Below are positions 46,254 to 57,440 of a DNA stretch of 64,000 nt, one piece after another. Below the pieces are notes generated by a model that was given only the letters and a program-made list of their open reading frames with translations, made no database searches and was not told the origin of the DNA. The position numbers were made by a program, and so were the translations under genes. How positions within the stretch are numbered: the first letter of the stretch is position 1; each line of letters opens with the position of its first letter. The DNA lies in the NCBI GenBank assembly GCA_026826555.1, contig JAKSZT010053764.1, positions 37,987,520-38,051,519 of the forward strand, in the 5' to 3' direction. This stretch comes from Tolypeutes matacus (taxonomy: Eukaryota; Chordata; Mammalia; Cingulata; Chlamyphoridae).

Positions 46254-47878
46254 AACCATACTTAGTCTCTAAATAAAAACAATATCAGATGTATTTTTCC
46301 TCTAACAATATTCAACTGTCTTTTGTACAAATGGAAACATACAAAATCTCTCCAGAATAGGATACAAGTCCTTGGATAACATTCACAATTAGTCTTGATA
46401 TCCGAAACTTAAATATCATGATATGAAACTAATAAAACTTATGTCACGTTAAGGGGATAAGATAAGAAAGACACAAAGATATTTTCTTTATGTACATAAA
46501 AAACATACAACAAAACAAGGAAGGAATATTCATAACTGTTAAAATCCTTATTTCGGTAACTGGTCATGTGGTCATAGTTCATTTTTGTTACTATCTTATT
46601 CCACTACCCATTCCATGTTCCCTTTACTCTCAGCAAGCACCTCAGCTAGGATGTGTATTTTTGCCTGGTGGGGTGACCCAAACCTTCATTCCTGAAGTTT
46701 CTGGGCCATTGGTAATCCTTCCTGGATTGGGTTGTTGCAGTTTTCCATTGACTTTAGTCACAGGGCATGGTAGTACTAGGGCATGGATGCCCTGGGGGAT
46801 CTTCTGTAGTACAGGCAAACTCTTCCTTACCTCCATTGTGTAGATGCTGTCCTATTTCCCTTTGATAGCCAGGATCAATCACCCCAGTCAGTACAATAAT
46901 TCCCTTCTTTGTCTGTTGATTCAGAGGCATGAGGAGCCCAAAGTGGCCAGGTGGCAGTCTTAACTTCTAGTTCAATGGAATCGTTGTTGTGTTGTGTTTC
47001 CTGGTAGAAGTATTCCTGTTTTTGGAACTAAGACCAATAGATAAGCAGAGCTTTAGGCTACACGGACAGGAAACAAAAATTTTTCTAGTGGATCACTAGG
47101 GGTAATAATGAGTGGTGCCACTCACATCACCACCCCTTGATTCCTGGACCAGTAATCTTGACTATAGGAGAAACAGCACCGTAGAGTGGACACTGATTTA
47201 GAGCATACATAGCCTCCTGGAGAACATTGTCCCAACCCTGGAAGGTATTGCCACCTGTTTGGCACCGTAATTGTGTCTTACTTGGAACTGGAAGTCTTAT
47301 AAGTAACTCTTCAGTTTGATCTATGAAGTCCCAGGGAAGGTAAATTATTGCCACAACAATCTTTGCAGTAAATGTATGAAATACCTGTGACCTATTGGTT
47401 CCATTCCAATTTCAGTGGAAGCCCGGCATGTAACAGAAGAAACTCAGAAAGAAGGCAACACTTTCCCTATATTTCCCACTACATTTCCACTCTTACAGTA
47501 CCTGCCAGTGATGCCTTTTGCCAGCAGTGTTGTGAATCTTGGGAACTGTTAGATACCAGGCAAAATTGTGAGGGAGGTCAAGTGTGTCATAGGGATCCCA
47601 GCCTCTCTTTTCCAGAGGCTTTGCCAAACTCAATGCCTCATGACATTCACTACTTCACATAGGAGGATTCTGACATTCCTTTATCCCTGGGATTGGTAAT
47701 TAAGGTCCAGTCATATGTGTCAGCTATGATTAGAGTGCTGTGTTGAGAGAATTATGTTTATGTTCAGAAGAATATCATACTGTGCTCTACCAGTGATATC
47801 TGTTATGGTCTGGGCAAGTGGTAGGGGTAGCAGGTTTGCTATTGTACTATTTGCCAACCCTCCTCCTCTTCTCACATC
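46254..47878 (-). pseudogene. Degraded ERV-L-like internal region
   Basis: Minus-strand remnants of a class III endogenous retrovirus between its 3' LTR and a nested insertion stack. Short frames at 47127-47354 and 46642-46836 resemble, in order, the end of the pol integrase region and the dUTPase region that ERV-L elements carry after integrase. Many stops and frameshifts separate them, and no env-like frame is seen. The element is defective. The family call is from recognition of short similarity and is not tested. Confidence 0.6.
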
Positions 47879-48639
47879 AAAGCCTTATCTGCGGGGAGCT
47901 GATGGGGCTCAATTGGTTGAGGGCCTGCTTCCCACATGGGAGGTCCCGGGCTCCTCCCAGGTGCCTCCTAAAAAACAAAAACAAAACAAGCAAACAGGCG
48001 GCGGGAAAATGGCGGACCCAAAGGTGGGAGAGAAGAACCTGGAGAAGACGCAGCGAGCTGGAACGGTCAGAAGACCTGAAGAAGCAGCAGAAAAACCTGT
48101 GAAAAGTAATACTGTTTCTTCCAGTAATGGAGGGGAAAGTTCCAGTCGCAGTGCTGAGAAGCCATCAGCTGAAGAAGAAGCTGGAAACCTTCCAACAAAG
48201 CCTACAAAGAGCTCCAAGTTTGGATTTGCCATAGGTAGTCAGACAACAAAGAAAGCATCAACCATATCCATCAAACGCGGATCAAGCCTAAAGAAACGGT
48301 TCCAACTCTTGCTCCAAAAACCCTTTCAGTAGCAGCAGCTTTTAATAAAGATGAAGATAGTGAGCCAGAGGAAATGCCCCCGGAATCAAAGATGGGAATG
48401 AAGACTATTGGAAGGGACACACCAACATCAGCAGGACCAAGCTCCTTCACAAAGGAAAGCACGGGCTTTCTGATAACCAGAAACTGTGGGAGCGAAATAT
48501 AAAATCTTATCGTGGAAATGTCCATGACTGAGACAATTAAATGATGTGTTTTGAGGTTGGGGCGTGGGTGTGGGTGTAAAGTTAAAAGGAACAGTTTCCT
48601 TTTTAAAAGAATGGTATAAGACTATCTTTGGAGCCATAT

Positions 48640-48673
48640 ATATATATACATATATATATACATATATATATAT
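48640..48673. repeat. (TA)n/(CATA) microsatellite
   Basis: Alternating TATA with CATA interruptions in the PCNP 3' UTR copy. Confidence 0.85.
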
Positions 48674-49933
48674 TTTAAAGATTGCGTGGTACACTAATAA
48701 ATGAGTTTGAAATTAGAGGTAATTTATGTTTTATATACAGATTTCAAGACATTTGCTAATTTTGTAGTTCCATGTGATTAGTTTCCAAAGGTTACAGATA
48801 ATAAAGAAATTGGAAAGTTACCTTTTTAAGAATTGCATATTTTTTTAAAGACACAATTAGCACATTAAGAGGGAAGCAAAAAAGTTATTGCCTATTTAGC
48901 CTGGTTCAAAATTCAAGAAGGTGCTCTCTTAACTGGACTATTGACTGAAAGTAAATTTAGATAAATTTAAAATACAGCTTTTTTTCTTATAGGCATTTGT
49001 TTTGTTTCAAATCATCATATAGGTTTTGCATCACTATTAGTGGATACAGATGCTTAGTTCTTTAAAAATAAACATTTAAAAAATTTTTTATGTAAACTGT
49101 TGAGTGTTTGAAGGAGTCCACTTACCATAATGGGTCTTGTCTAACTTCATTAGTCTTCAAAGAACAACCATTTGCTACCAAAGTAAATCAGTAGTTTGAA
49201 TGAGCTTCTCTTGGTTTTTATTACCTAGTTCTGTAAGCATTTCCACCAGAATTTGAGGTAAATCATAAGGAATCTGTTTCTTTTAAAATACAAACCACCA
49301 CCAAAAATATTTATATAAATGTACATATTGCTTAAATATTTTGCTATTTTTATTTTTTAAATTGTATGAACACCAAAAAAATTAACATTGTATGAAGATG
49401 AATATGAGAAGATGCCCTTTCTGTTCTTTGTCAAAGCTTTTACATTACTAACTTGTGAAATCCAATTTGAATTCAACTTCCTTATTAGTAGGATAATATG
49501 GCTTTTTAAAAGGTATATGTATTGACTGGTAGCCTCTCAAAAGCACATTTTAGTGAAATAGAAGGAAAGAAAATGCATCTTCAAACATATTCATGGAATC
49601 TCTGACGACATATACTTTGTTAGTTTGGTGTAGTATAGGGTTTGGTTTTATTTTTGTATTGTATATGAACTTTTTAAAATGTGACCGTTAAATGCATCTT
49701 TAAAAGCAAAGTCATGAATTATAAATGAAACATTCAGTGTAATGATTTCCTTAAAAATTCCTACAATGTTAAATTTTGAGGCAGCTTCAGACTACCTTAT
49801 TGGTGGTAACTGCTCACTGATCTCTTTTAATAGGTAATAAATAACTCCAGAGAAGCAGCCTGGCTGTTGTATATTCCTAACACTTTGTTCACTTGCATTT
49901 AAGTTCAGAATAGGCCCCAACTAAAACAGTGGA

Positions 49934-50161
49934 GTCTACAGCTGATTTTGTGAACCTAGCAGAGGAGCTCAACCCAGAGACAAGCAAGCCCTGGGAAGAG
50001 AGGAACCCAGGAAGCCTGAACCCTTGCAGATGTCGGCAGCCATCTTGCTCCAACACGTGGCAATGGACTTTGGTGAGGGAAGTAACTTATGCTTTATGGT
50101 CTGGTAACTGTGGACTTCTACCCCAAATAAATACCCTTTATAAAAAATTAAAAAACAAAAC
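49934..50161 (+). mobile_element. Poly(A)-tailed retrocopy of a family-A LTR transcript
   Basis: The sequence matches the 3' part of the family-A LTRs, but it stops about 20 bp after AATAAA (about 50128) and passes into an A-rich tail (50139-50161) instead of the LTR's U5. The exact 11 bp TSD AAAACAGTGGA lies at 49923-49933 and 50162-50172. It is thus a processed RNA pasted in by L1, not an integrated LTR. It lies in the PCNP 3' UTR copy and is younger than it. Confidence 0.85.
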
Positions 50162-50605
50162 AAAACAGTGGAAATGTATGTAGAACTATTAGTTCTTACA
50201 TGATTTTATTTTATCAAGATATGTGGATTTAAGTTACTTTAATAGAGACAGACTTTCCATTTTCATCCATTTTATTGTTTATGTTAAAATAACAACTATC
50301 CCTCTCCTATACATTCTTTTCTTGATCCAAATGAAATATTTACCTCAGGTCAAGAAGGGAGGGAGAAATGACTAAGATGAATGTCTTTACTAAAATACCA
50401 ATAAATTTGTTAAACTCAAAAATAAAAACAAAAAAACTCCAAGCAAACAAATGAAAAAACAAACTCAGGGTAGCCGATGTGGCTCAGTGGTTGAGTGCCA
50501 GCTTCCCACATATGAGGTCCTGGGTTCAATTCCTGACCCCTGGTACCTGAAAAAGCAAACAACCAACCAACCAACCAAAAGAAAACCAAAAAAAGCCTTA
50601 TCTGC

Positions 50606-50950
50606 AAAAAACTTGTGATTGTTAGATATATTTTTGTATAAATTTAAGGTAATTTGCTTTCATTACCTCACACTCTTTCTACCACCATTCCACTGTCTGT
50701 ATGTGGACTAAAGGCTTGATCATCTATTCATGGAGTTTCCAGAATCAGTGAGCAAATGTAGGAAACTTCCGGTAAGGGAACTTAACGGGTGCCATTTGGC
50801 AGACATTCTTTGAATCCTGTCTTGAATTTCTTGTACATTCCAGTAAGACCAGTCATGTCCACCTCTGTGTAATAACATGGGAATTTTCCCTAGTTGGAAA
50901 ACAGGATGAACATCCTCAAAGAACAGAGAAGGCAAATATAATGATATCTG
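50606..50950 (-). pseudogene. Possible continuation of ERV-L-like pol relic
   Basis: Beyond the nested stack, a 71-codon minus-strand frame (50720-50935, e.g. GGHDWSYWNVQEIQDRIQRM) looks like more of the same degraded retroviral pol. The nested SINE's TSD joins this directly to 47878, so the target was continuous. The match is weak and the family call is inferred. Confidence 0.4.
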
Positions 50951-51160
50951 CCATTAGATAGATTTCCTTAGGGGACATTTGCTGCTCTTCCTTTCTCCCT
51001 CCTCCAAAAATCACTCCATTGGCAAAGACCCACTGCTTCTAGGTGCAGCTCAAGGAGCTCTTAGCCTCCATGGCAGAAAAGGGAAATGCATCTGACTGTG
51101 AGGAGCCTAACTCACCAAGACAGGGGAGGTAGCTTAGAATAGTTATTAGAATTCATGCTT
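50951..51160. other. Low-copy DNA
   Basis: No feature identified. Confidence 0.3.
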
Positions 51161-51164
51161 TGCT

Positions 51165-51390
51165 AAAACACACATTTGGTCTGGGATCCTGGACTAACAA
51201 ATTAATACTTGTGAGACTATTGGTAAGTTGTTATTTCTCTGGGTCTTAGTTTCCTCATCTGTGAAATAGGATAATAATGTTCACACCCTTTCCTCTGGGT
51301 AACTGAGGAGACTAAATGACATAATCTGAAGAAGGAAATGCCTGGCACATGCAATAGGTACTCAGCAAATATTAGGTCTTTATTATTCTT
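51165..51390 (-). repeat. MIR SINE
   Basis: Reverse-complement MIR: 'ggtcttagtttcctcatctgtgaaataggataataatg' and 'tgcctggcacatgcaataggtactcagcaaatatta'. Confidence 0.88.
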
Positions 51391-52365
51391 TGATTTAGAA
51401 TTGGGGATGTCAAACTCTCTAGCAGGGTAGAAGCAGGGGCAAAAATCTCGGGAGTTCTCCTGGGACTGAAAGTCTTGATCTTTCTTGGATGACAAAGGAG
51501 CTATGCTATTTTTCTTGTTGAAACTAAATCAGTCCCTCAAAACAAATGTTACCAGGGTTAATAATGGTTTACATTTTAAAACAACAGCCATGAAATTCAG
51601 AACAACTTTTAATTGTGATTCTCATTCCTTAAGACAAAAAGCTCACATAAGCAAATGCTAATATTTCAGTAAAATTCTTTGAGGGACTTTAATTGATACA
51701 TGTAAATGCTTTAATTCAATTGGCATTTAAATAGGCATTCTTAATATTTTCTTTTAAATGAGCTTTATTTCTCTCTTGTAAAACTAAAAAATTGATTTCT
51801 TCTTTTTAGGAAAATGGGTGCCTACTAGAGTTCATGGTTAAGAGATATGGTGCAGCTGTTCTTTTATTTTCCCTCTCAGTCTGGAAAGAGCCTTACCAGA
51901 GCAAGGCAGAAGTGAACAATAGAAATAATATATTTTTTAAAAATGTACTTCTGCAAAGGATCAATCAGTGGTTTAACAAAGATTTACATCAGCATGACAT
52001 TATCTTCATAAATGCACAAGGCTGCACAGAAAAATATCTCCCCTATTTACAAATACAGGCAATCTTCCATCCCTCATTGTGGCAGCTTTTTCCTTGATAC
52101 TGCAGTGACCCACTTCAAATGCACTTCAAGGATGGGCTTTCTTTCCCTTTCCTCTATCTGTGCTGGGATGGAAAAGGTGCCTGAAAAAACCTCCAGTGAT
52201 GGAGTTTTGGAAGGTGGAGTTCTCATCTGGAATTTGTTATTGAAGTAACTCTTGAATAGGCCATTATACGTTTTGTGTGTGTGTTTTCCAGGCCCCTGAG
52301 AAGAGGAATCACAGTGTGGAGCTTGGAATTTATTGAGTCTCTAAGTCTGTAATCATCTCTGGCAG
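51391..52365. other. Low-copy DNA
   Basis: No repeat or coding feature recognised. Frames at 51834-52248 show no domain. Confidence 0.35.
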
Positions 52366-52765
52366 GAAATACTAGGGGCTCACCCAAATTGTGCTCTCCG
52401 ATTTTTTCTGGGCACCCAGCTCAATTACATTTCCTGGCTTCACTTGTAGTTAGATGTGGTCATGTGCTTGAGTTTTATCTGAAACTGATACTTTCAGAAC
52501 TGGCCCATAAAAACTTCCCAGTTGTTCCATCCTCTTTTCCCCTTCCAGCTGGCTGGAATGAGGTGACTTCCAGGGCAACCCTGGAAGCCACTTGTTGACG
52601 GTGGCAGCATCTCCACCAGGCAAGGGTGCCTGAACGACGGTTCTGCCAACCTGCTCACTTGCTTAGCCCTGTTTCATGAACGAGGAATAAACTTCTGTTG
52701 CGTTTGAGCCATTATGCATTTTGGGGTCTATTTGTAATAGCAGCCTACCCTAACTAATGTAATTC
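52366..52765 (+). mobile_element. MLT1-like LTR
   Basis: The 3' half shows 'gaggaataaacttctgttgcgtttgagccattatgcattttggggtctatttgtaatagcagcctaccctaact', the typical end of an MLT1-type (ERVL-MaLR) LTR with its AATAAA. Old and decayed. Confidence 0.7.
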
Positions 52766-53629
52766 TCTATAGAACTTAATCTTTTTCTATATTTTCAGTC
52801 ACAATATATACATTTTTACAGGGCTATGAGTTCTGCTGACATAGGATCAGTAGTCCTTTAAGTAGCTAGTATAACTCTTTATCCTCATATTTCTCCTTCC
52901 GTGGGAATCTGAAGTCTAGGTTATTGTCCAGCAAGGTTAAAGTAGTTTTTTCTCAGAATGTCTGGCATTCACATCCTTGTGGATCAGTCTGAGGATCCTT
53001 CTCTTCTAGAATACAAACACAATTTACTCAAACATTCATTCATTTAAACCATCCATTCATTTGATTATTTGTTCCCCCAAAAGTTCCAGAATTGGAAGAC
53101 AGTTTATGAGATAAATAAAGTACAACAAAATGGCCTACAAAAAACAAAAGTGAAATAAGAAAGGAAGACGAGGCTAGAATCAACAAAATGGAGCCAGGAA
53201 TATAGCTAACATATGTAAGGGTTAATCTTGTTTGCCCCTGCCCTCTCTGACATCTTACTGCTGAAGCTGCTCCTGACTGTTTCCTCTCATCTCTTTCTTC
53301 ATAAATCCTAATTTCTTGGGAGGCCATTTTCTGATAGCCCCAATTTATCATCTGTTCCTGTGAGATCCTTGATGGCTGCTTATACCCTTTAACTTCATTT
53401 AGGCAGTTGGATAGTTTGTCTGGGAAGCCTAAACTCAGGAAGATATTCTTCTTACAACTCATGAGGCTGAGAATTTTTTCATATAAAGCACTTATTTGTC
53501 ATTTGTATTTCTTTCTTTGTGAGTTTTTCACTCTAATTTATTACTGATTTTTCTATTTGATTTCTTTTTTTTTTGATTTATAAGTGTTCTTTGCATGTGA
53601 ACAGTTTGTATATATTTTATAATATTCTT
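52766..53629. other. Low-copy DNA with LINE-like patch
   Basis: No gene recognised. A 140-codon minus-strand frame (53040-53462) has no identifiable domain and a hydrophobic stretch that may be chance. From about 53463 the sequence is T-rich and LINE-like. Confidence 0.35.
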
Positions 53630-53787
53630 TCCCCCGAGATGGCTCCCTCGTCTGTCTGCTCACTGTGTCTGTTTGTTGTGTCTGCTCATTGCGTCTGCTT
53701 GTCTTCTTTAGGCGGCACCGGGAACTGAACCCGGGACCTCCCATGTGGGAGGCAGGCGCCCAACTGCTTCAGCCACATCTGCTACCC
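53630..53787 (-). repeat. DAS SINE monomer with body
   Basis: Reverse complement of the type at 9781-9945 (ggctccctcgtctgtctgctc body; gaactgaacccgggacctcc head). It sits in LINE-like sequence. Confidence 0.9.
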
Positions 53788-54800
53788 TGCATATGAACAA
53801 AATCCCATTTTAAATATTTATGCTACAGATATTTTTCCCAGTCTGTCTTTAGTCTTTTGAAAAAATGTATACGCAGGTTATATTATCTTGTATATTTTTG
53901 AAAATTTCAACACATAATTTTTATTTGTACAAGTCATTCATTACATGTTCCTATAAAAAATCCAAAGAGTATAGGATTATATAAAGAAAAAGAAATACTA
54001 TTCCCTTTATAACTTTTCTTCCTGTGTTGTCATTTCACTTCCCTCCTTGGGAGAAAATATTGTTATCTATCAGCTTGGTATGTGATATTTAATTTTTTCA
54101 CATATTTATATTTAAATGTTCATATAGAAATCACATGTGTGATTGCAAATGTATATATCTATGTATATATAAAAATGGGATCATGCTATATATATTATTC
54201 AATGACTTTTAAAAATTTAAGTATATATTTGGAGAACTCTCTGTATTGTATATCTAAATCTGTCTGAAAATTTCTGCATTATATTCCATTTTATTGATAT
54301 TTTAGAATTTATTTAACCATTCCTTTCTCTATGGACATTTTTTTGTTATTACAAACAATACTGCAACAAAGTCTCTATTCCACTTTGAACACATACTATT
54401 TCTATAGAATAGGTATCTAGAATGGAATTGCTAAGTATTTTAAACCTTTAATAATTTATGCAAATTTGATGGGTAAAAAATATGCTTTGGCTCTTTTAGT
54501 GTACATTTTCACTGATTCTTCGCGAGACTGAACAATTTTCATATTTTTATTGGCCATTTGTGTCTTTTATATTCTATAATATTAATCTTTTGCTTTATAT
54601 ATTAAAATACTTTCTCCCTGTTTCTCCTTTGGTATTTAAACTTTATTTACATTGTCTTTGTGCAGAAGTTTTTCTGTTTTATGAAGTCAAATATATTAAG
54701 CTTTCATTTTTTTTTACTTTTGGCTTAAGAAAAGCTTTCTTACCACAAGCTTACAAATCTATTCTCTTAGTTTTCTTCTGCTTAAAAATTCATAGGTAAG
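53788..54800 (-). repeat. Old LINE-like AT-rich region
   Basis: T-rich plus strand with L1-like phrases ('cattatattccattttattgatattttagaatttatttaaccattcc'). It is probably a minus-strand ancient L1 3' region. No intact frame. Confidence 0.5.
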
Positions 54801-55186
54801 GTAGGCAGGATAGTTGCTCAGCAAACTCTTTTCTCTTTCTTCCTGAGCACACAGCCAGACTGTATCCTAGCCTTCCTTGCATTTGGGAAGGCTGAGTTCT
54901 AGCCCACGAATGTGGATAGCAGTGAACTGCAGACTTCCAGGACTGGCCCATGTGATCTTTTGCATTCTCTCTCTTTTGATTGGCTGGAATGGATACGATC
55001 CCCAGAGGGAACTGGGGAGCTATGCATTGAAAATAGTGGAACCACAATATGGCAGGTGCCTGGATATGAATCACCCCTTAAGAAGAGCTGCTCAATTAAA
55101 AACAATTGCTTGGCTTTTGCACAAGGTATAAGGCACTGAGATCTAAGACTATCTGTTATAGCTGCTAATTACCTTGAATACTATAT
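54801..55186 (+). mobile_element. MLT1-like LTR
   Basis: Shows an MLT1-type body ('gattggctggaatggatac', 'ctggatatgaatcaccccttaagaagagctgc') and end ('ggcactgagatctaagactatctgttatagctgctaatta'). Old. Confidence 0.6.
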
Positions 55187-55978
55187 TGTCTTAGTTACCT
55201 AGGTGCTATGACAAATACCATGCAGTGGGGTGGCTCGTGGTTTCTGAGGCTAGAAGACTAGCTTCTTCCTAGGGCTGAGTGGCTGGAAATCCTTGGGTTC
55301 CTTGACTTTCCTATCACATGGTGATGTCTTCTCTTTTCTCTTTTGGGTTTCTTTAACTTCCAGCTTCTTGCTTCTGGCTCTTCCCCATGGTTTTTTCTCT
55401 CTCTCTCTCTTTTTTAAATAGTTATTTTATTTATTTATTCCCACCCCACCCTTCTTGTTGTTTTGTGCTCACTGTCTGCTCTCTGTGTCCAGTTGTTGTG
55501 TGCTCTATGTGTCTGCTTGTCTTCTATTCTTGTCTTCTCTTTAAGAGGCACTGGGAACAGATCCCAGGAACTCTGATGTGGGAGAGAGGCACTCAATTGC
55601 CTGAGCCATCTCAGCTCTCTGGTCTGTTGTGTCTCTCGTTGTTTCCTCTCTTTGTCTCTTTTTGTTGTGCCTGCTCTCTGCACAGGCCAGCTTGCCATGT
55701 GGGCTGGCTCACTTTTACCAGGAGGTCCCAGGAAACAAACCTGGGACCTCCCACATGGTAGATGGAAGCCCAGTCACTGGAGTCACATCTGCTTTCCCCC
55801 ATGGCTTTCTCTTGATAAGGACTTTTGGCTAATAGGATTAAGACCAATCTTGATTTAGTTGGCCACACCTTAATTAAAGAAAACATCTTCAAAATGTCCT
55901 ACTTACAATGTGTTCACACCCACAGGAATGGATTAAGAATGTGTTTTCTATTCCTGGGGGTACATAATTCAATCAATT
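55187..55978 (+). mobile_element. Family-B LTR split by SINE
   Basis: Homologous to 12577-14009 (shared 'cttccagcttcttgcttct', 'caatgtgttcacacccacaggaatgg'). Interrupted at 55401-55796 by a SINE dimer. The 3' boundary is approximate. Confidence 0.65.
55401..55796 (-). repeat. Dimeric DAS SINE, long form
   Basis: Two heads in reverse complement with the long body. The flanks CCCCATGGTTTTTTCTC (from 55384) and CCCCATGGCTTTCTC (from 55797) are a slightly decayed TSD. Confidence 0.9.
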
Positions 55979-56950
55979 GATAACTAATTTTTATATTTGG
56001 TGGTAGATAAGGGTCCAGCCTAATCCCCTTCCCTCCACCATTGGATAGCCATTTTTGGGGAATAATTTGTCTTTACCTATGTAAAGTATTATCCTTATCA
56101 TTTATTTAGTTGTACCATATGCAGCTACCAATCTTCAACTGTCTTTGACTCCTAAAACAGCAGTTTCACATGAGTCCATTTAATTTTAAATTCTCTCATA
56201 CATATTAGAATGCTTGTGGACTTTATATTCTATTCCATTAATCTATTTTTTTCTTCACCAGCAGCATATTGTTTTAATTACTGTAGGTTTATAATATATT
56301 TTTCTATCAGGTAGGGCAAGATGAACTTTAAAATTCCACAAAGTCCTGTTGGAATTTTGAGTAGAATTGTATTAAATTTGCATAGATTAATTTTTTGAGA
56401 ACCAACTTCTGTATGCTATGGTGTTTCCTGAATTGAGAGTATGAATGTAAACAGGCAAGAAAAATCTTGTTAAAAATGTACAGGTCATAGCTGTAGGGAA
56501 GCCAGGGGTTTAATGGCCGCTACTCGTATTTCTCCAAACCATGGGCATGAAGGGCAGTTAACCCACCAGCGCATCCTGAATTTTAGGATATACCCATTCT
56601 CCTTTGGTTTCTGTAAGGGAGAAAGATGCTGGTATGTATTTATATTTTGCATCTCTTCACTAGGATATAAGTACCATAAAGCTAGGACTTTGCTTGCTTT
56701 ATTCACTCCTGCAACCCTGGTATTTAGAACATAGTCCAACCCATAAAAGACTGTCCATGAATATTTGTTAAATGAAGGAAGTAATGAATATCAAGACTCT
56801 GGTCCTCAAAGGTTTGCAAATAATACCTGAAATGTGATGTTCATCATAGCATCACAAATGCTTATGTCTTCTGGCTTTTAGAAAGTTCCTGTAGCTGAAT
56901 CTATGGGGCCCTTCTGAATTGTTGTGGAGAAAATGGTTTATCAAGTGGCA
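55979..56950. other. Low-copy DNA with L1-like patch
   Basis: About 56000-56400 is T-rich and vaguely L1M-like. 56450-56950 looks single-copy. No gene. Confidence 0.35.
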
Positions 56951-56954
56951 GTGA

Positions 56955-57440
56955 TGATTAAAACATTCACAAACATGACCTTGGAATAAATCATGCAACG
57001 AATGCACAAGACTACTCATCACTGGAGCATTTATAGTAGCAAAAGCTTGGAAACAACCCAAATGTGAATCAATAGAAAAATGGTTAAAAAAAAAAAAGAT
57101 GGCATATTCATTTAATGGAATATTATACAGTTGTTAAAAAAACAAAAGAAGAACTGAGATGGAATAATCTACAAGATGAACTATATTGATAAGTTAAAAA
57201 AAATGTGCAGAGCAGACTATATAGTATGCAACCTTTTGTGGAAAAAAGGGAAGGAATAAAAATACATTCATATTTGCTTCTAAATGCACAAAGAAACTTT
57301 GAGAGGGTTATAAGAAATTAATAAAAAATTTATTAGAGGGTGATGGAAAATGGAGTATACGTGACACTTTTCACTGTTTATTTTATATATTGCTCAATTC
57401 CTTAACCACTCAGGATTTAAATAAAAATCATGAATCACAC
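56955..57440 (+). repeat. Old L1M ORF2 3' fragment
   Basis: Plus-strand L1 end: 'ggagcatttatagtagcaaaagcttggaaacaacccaaatgtg', 'tggaatattatacagttgttaaa', then 3' UTR-like text. Ancient. Confidence 0.8.

Larger units (their letters stand above)
47997..50439 (+). pseudogene. PCNP: Processed pseudogene of PCNP
   Basis: An intronless copy of the mRNA for PCNP, the small PEST-containing nuclear protein linked to cell-cycle control and ubiquitination. The former start ATG is at 48009 and the former stop at 48538-48540. The frame gives recognisable blocks ([36 protein letters not shown]). A small deletion near 48284 shifts the frame, a second single-base loss lies near 48447, and a premature TGA stands two codons before the old stop. 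A long 3' UTR ends with AATAAA (50400-50405) and an A-rich tail. The 10 bp TSD CAAGCAAACA lies at 47987-47996 and 50440-50449. The 3' UTR is interrupted at 49934-50172. Not expected to make protein. Confidence 0.93.
47893..50591 (+). repeat. Dimeric DAS SINE split by the PCNP retrocopy
   Basis: The left SINE unit is 47893-47996 and the right unit about 50450-50591. One TSD pair, AAAGCCTTATCTGC, flanks the whole at 47879-47892 and 50592-50605. Removing the middle insertion restores the normal dimer linker (acaagcaaacaaatgaaaaa), as in the intact dimer at 7030-7240. The SINE therefore came first, and the PCNP copy landed in its A-rich linker. Confidence 0.9.

Noticed and set aside
45768..46265. 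165-codon open frame
   Set aside because: Entirely within a SINE dimer and its flank, so translated repeat only.
47893..48011. SINE-PCNP fusion by template switching
   Set aside because: The PCNP copy has its own exact 10 bp TSD (CAAGCAAACA at 47987-47996 and 50440-50449) and the SINE's second half resumes after it, so a nested insertion explains it better.
47754..48332. A 192-codon open frame as a functional PCNP gene
   Set aside because: No introns, an A-tail, TSDs, two frameshifts and a premature stop; the first part of the frame is SINE sequence.
53040..53462. 140-codon minus-strand frame with a hydrophobic stretch
   Set aside because: No recognisable domain, splice context or promoter, and one such frame in 64 kb is expected by chance.
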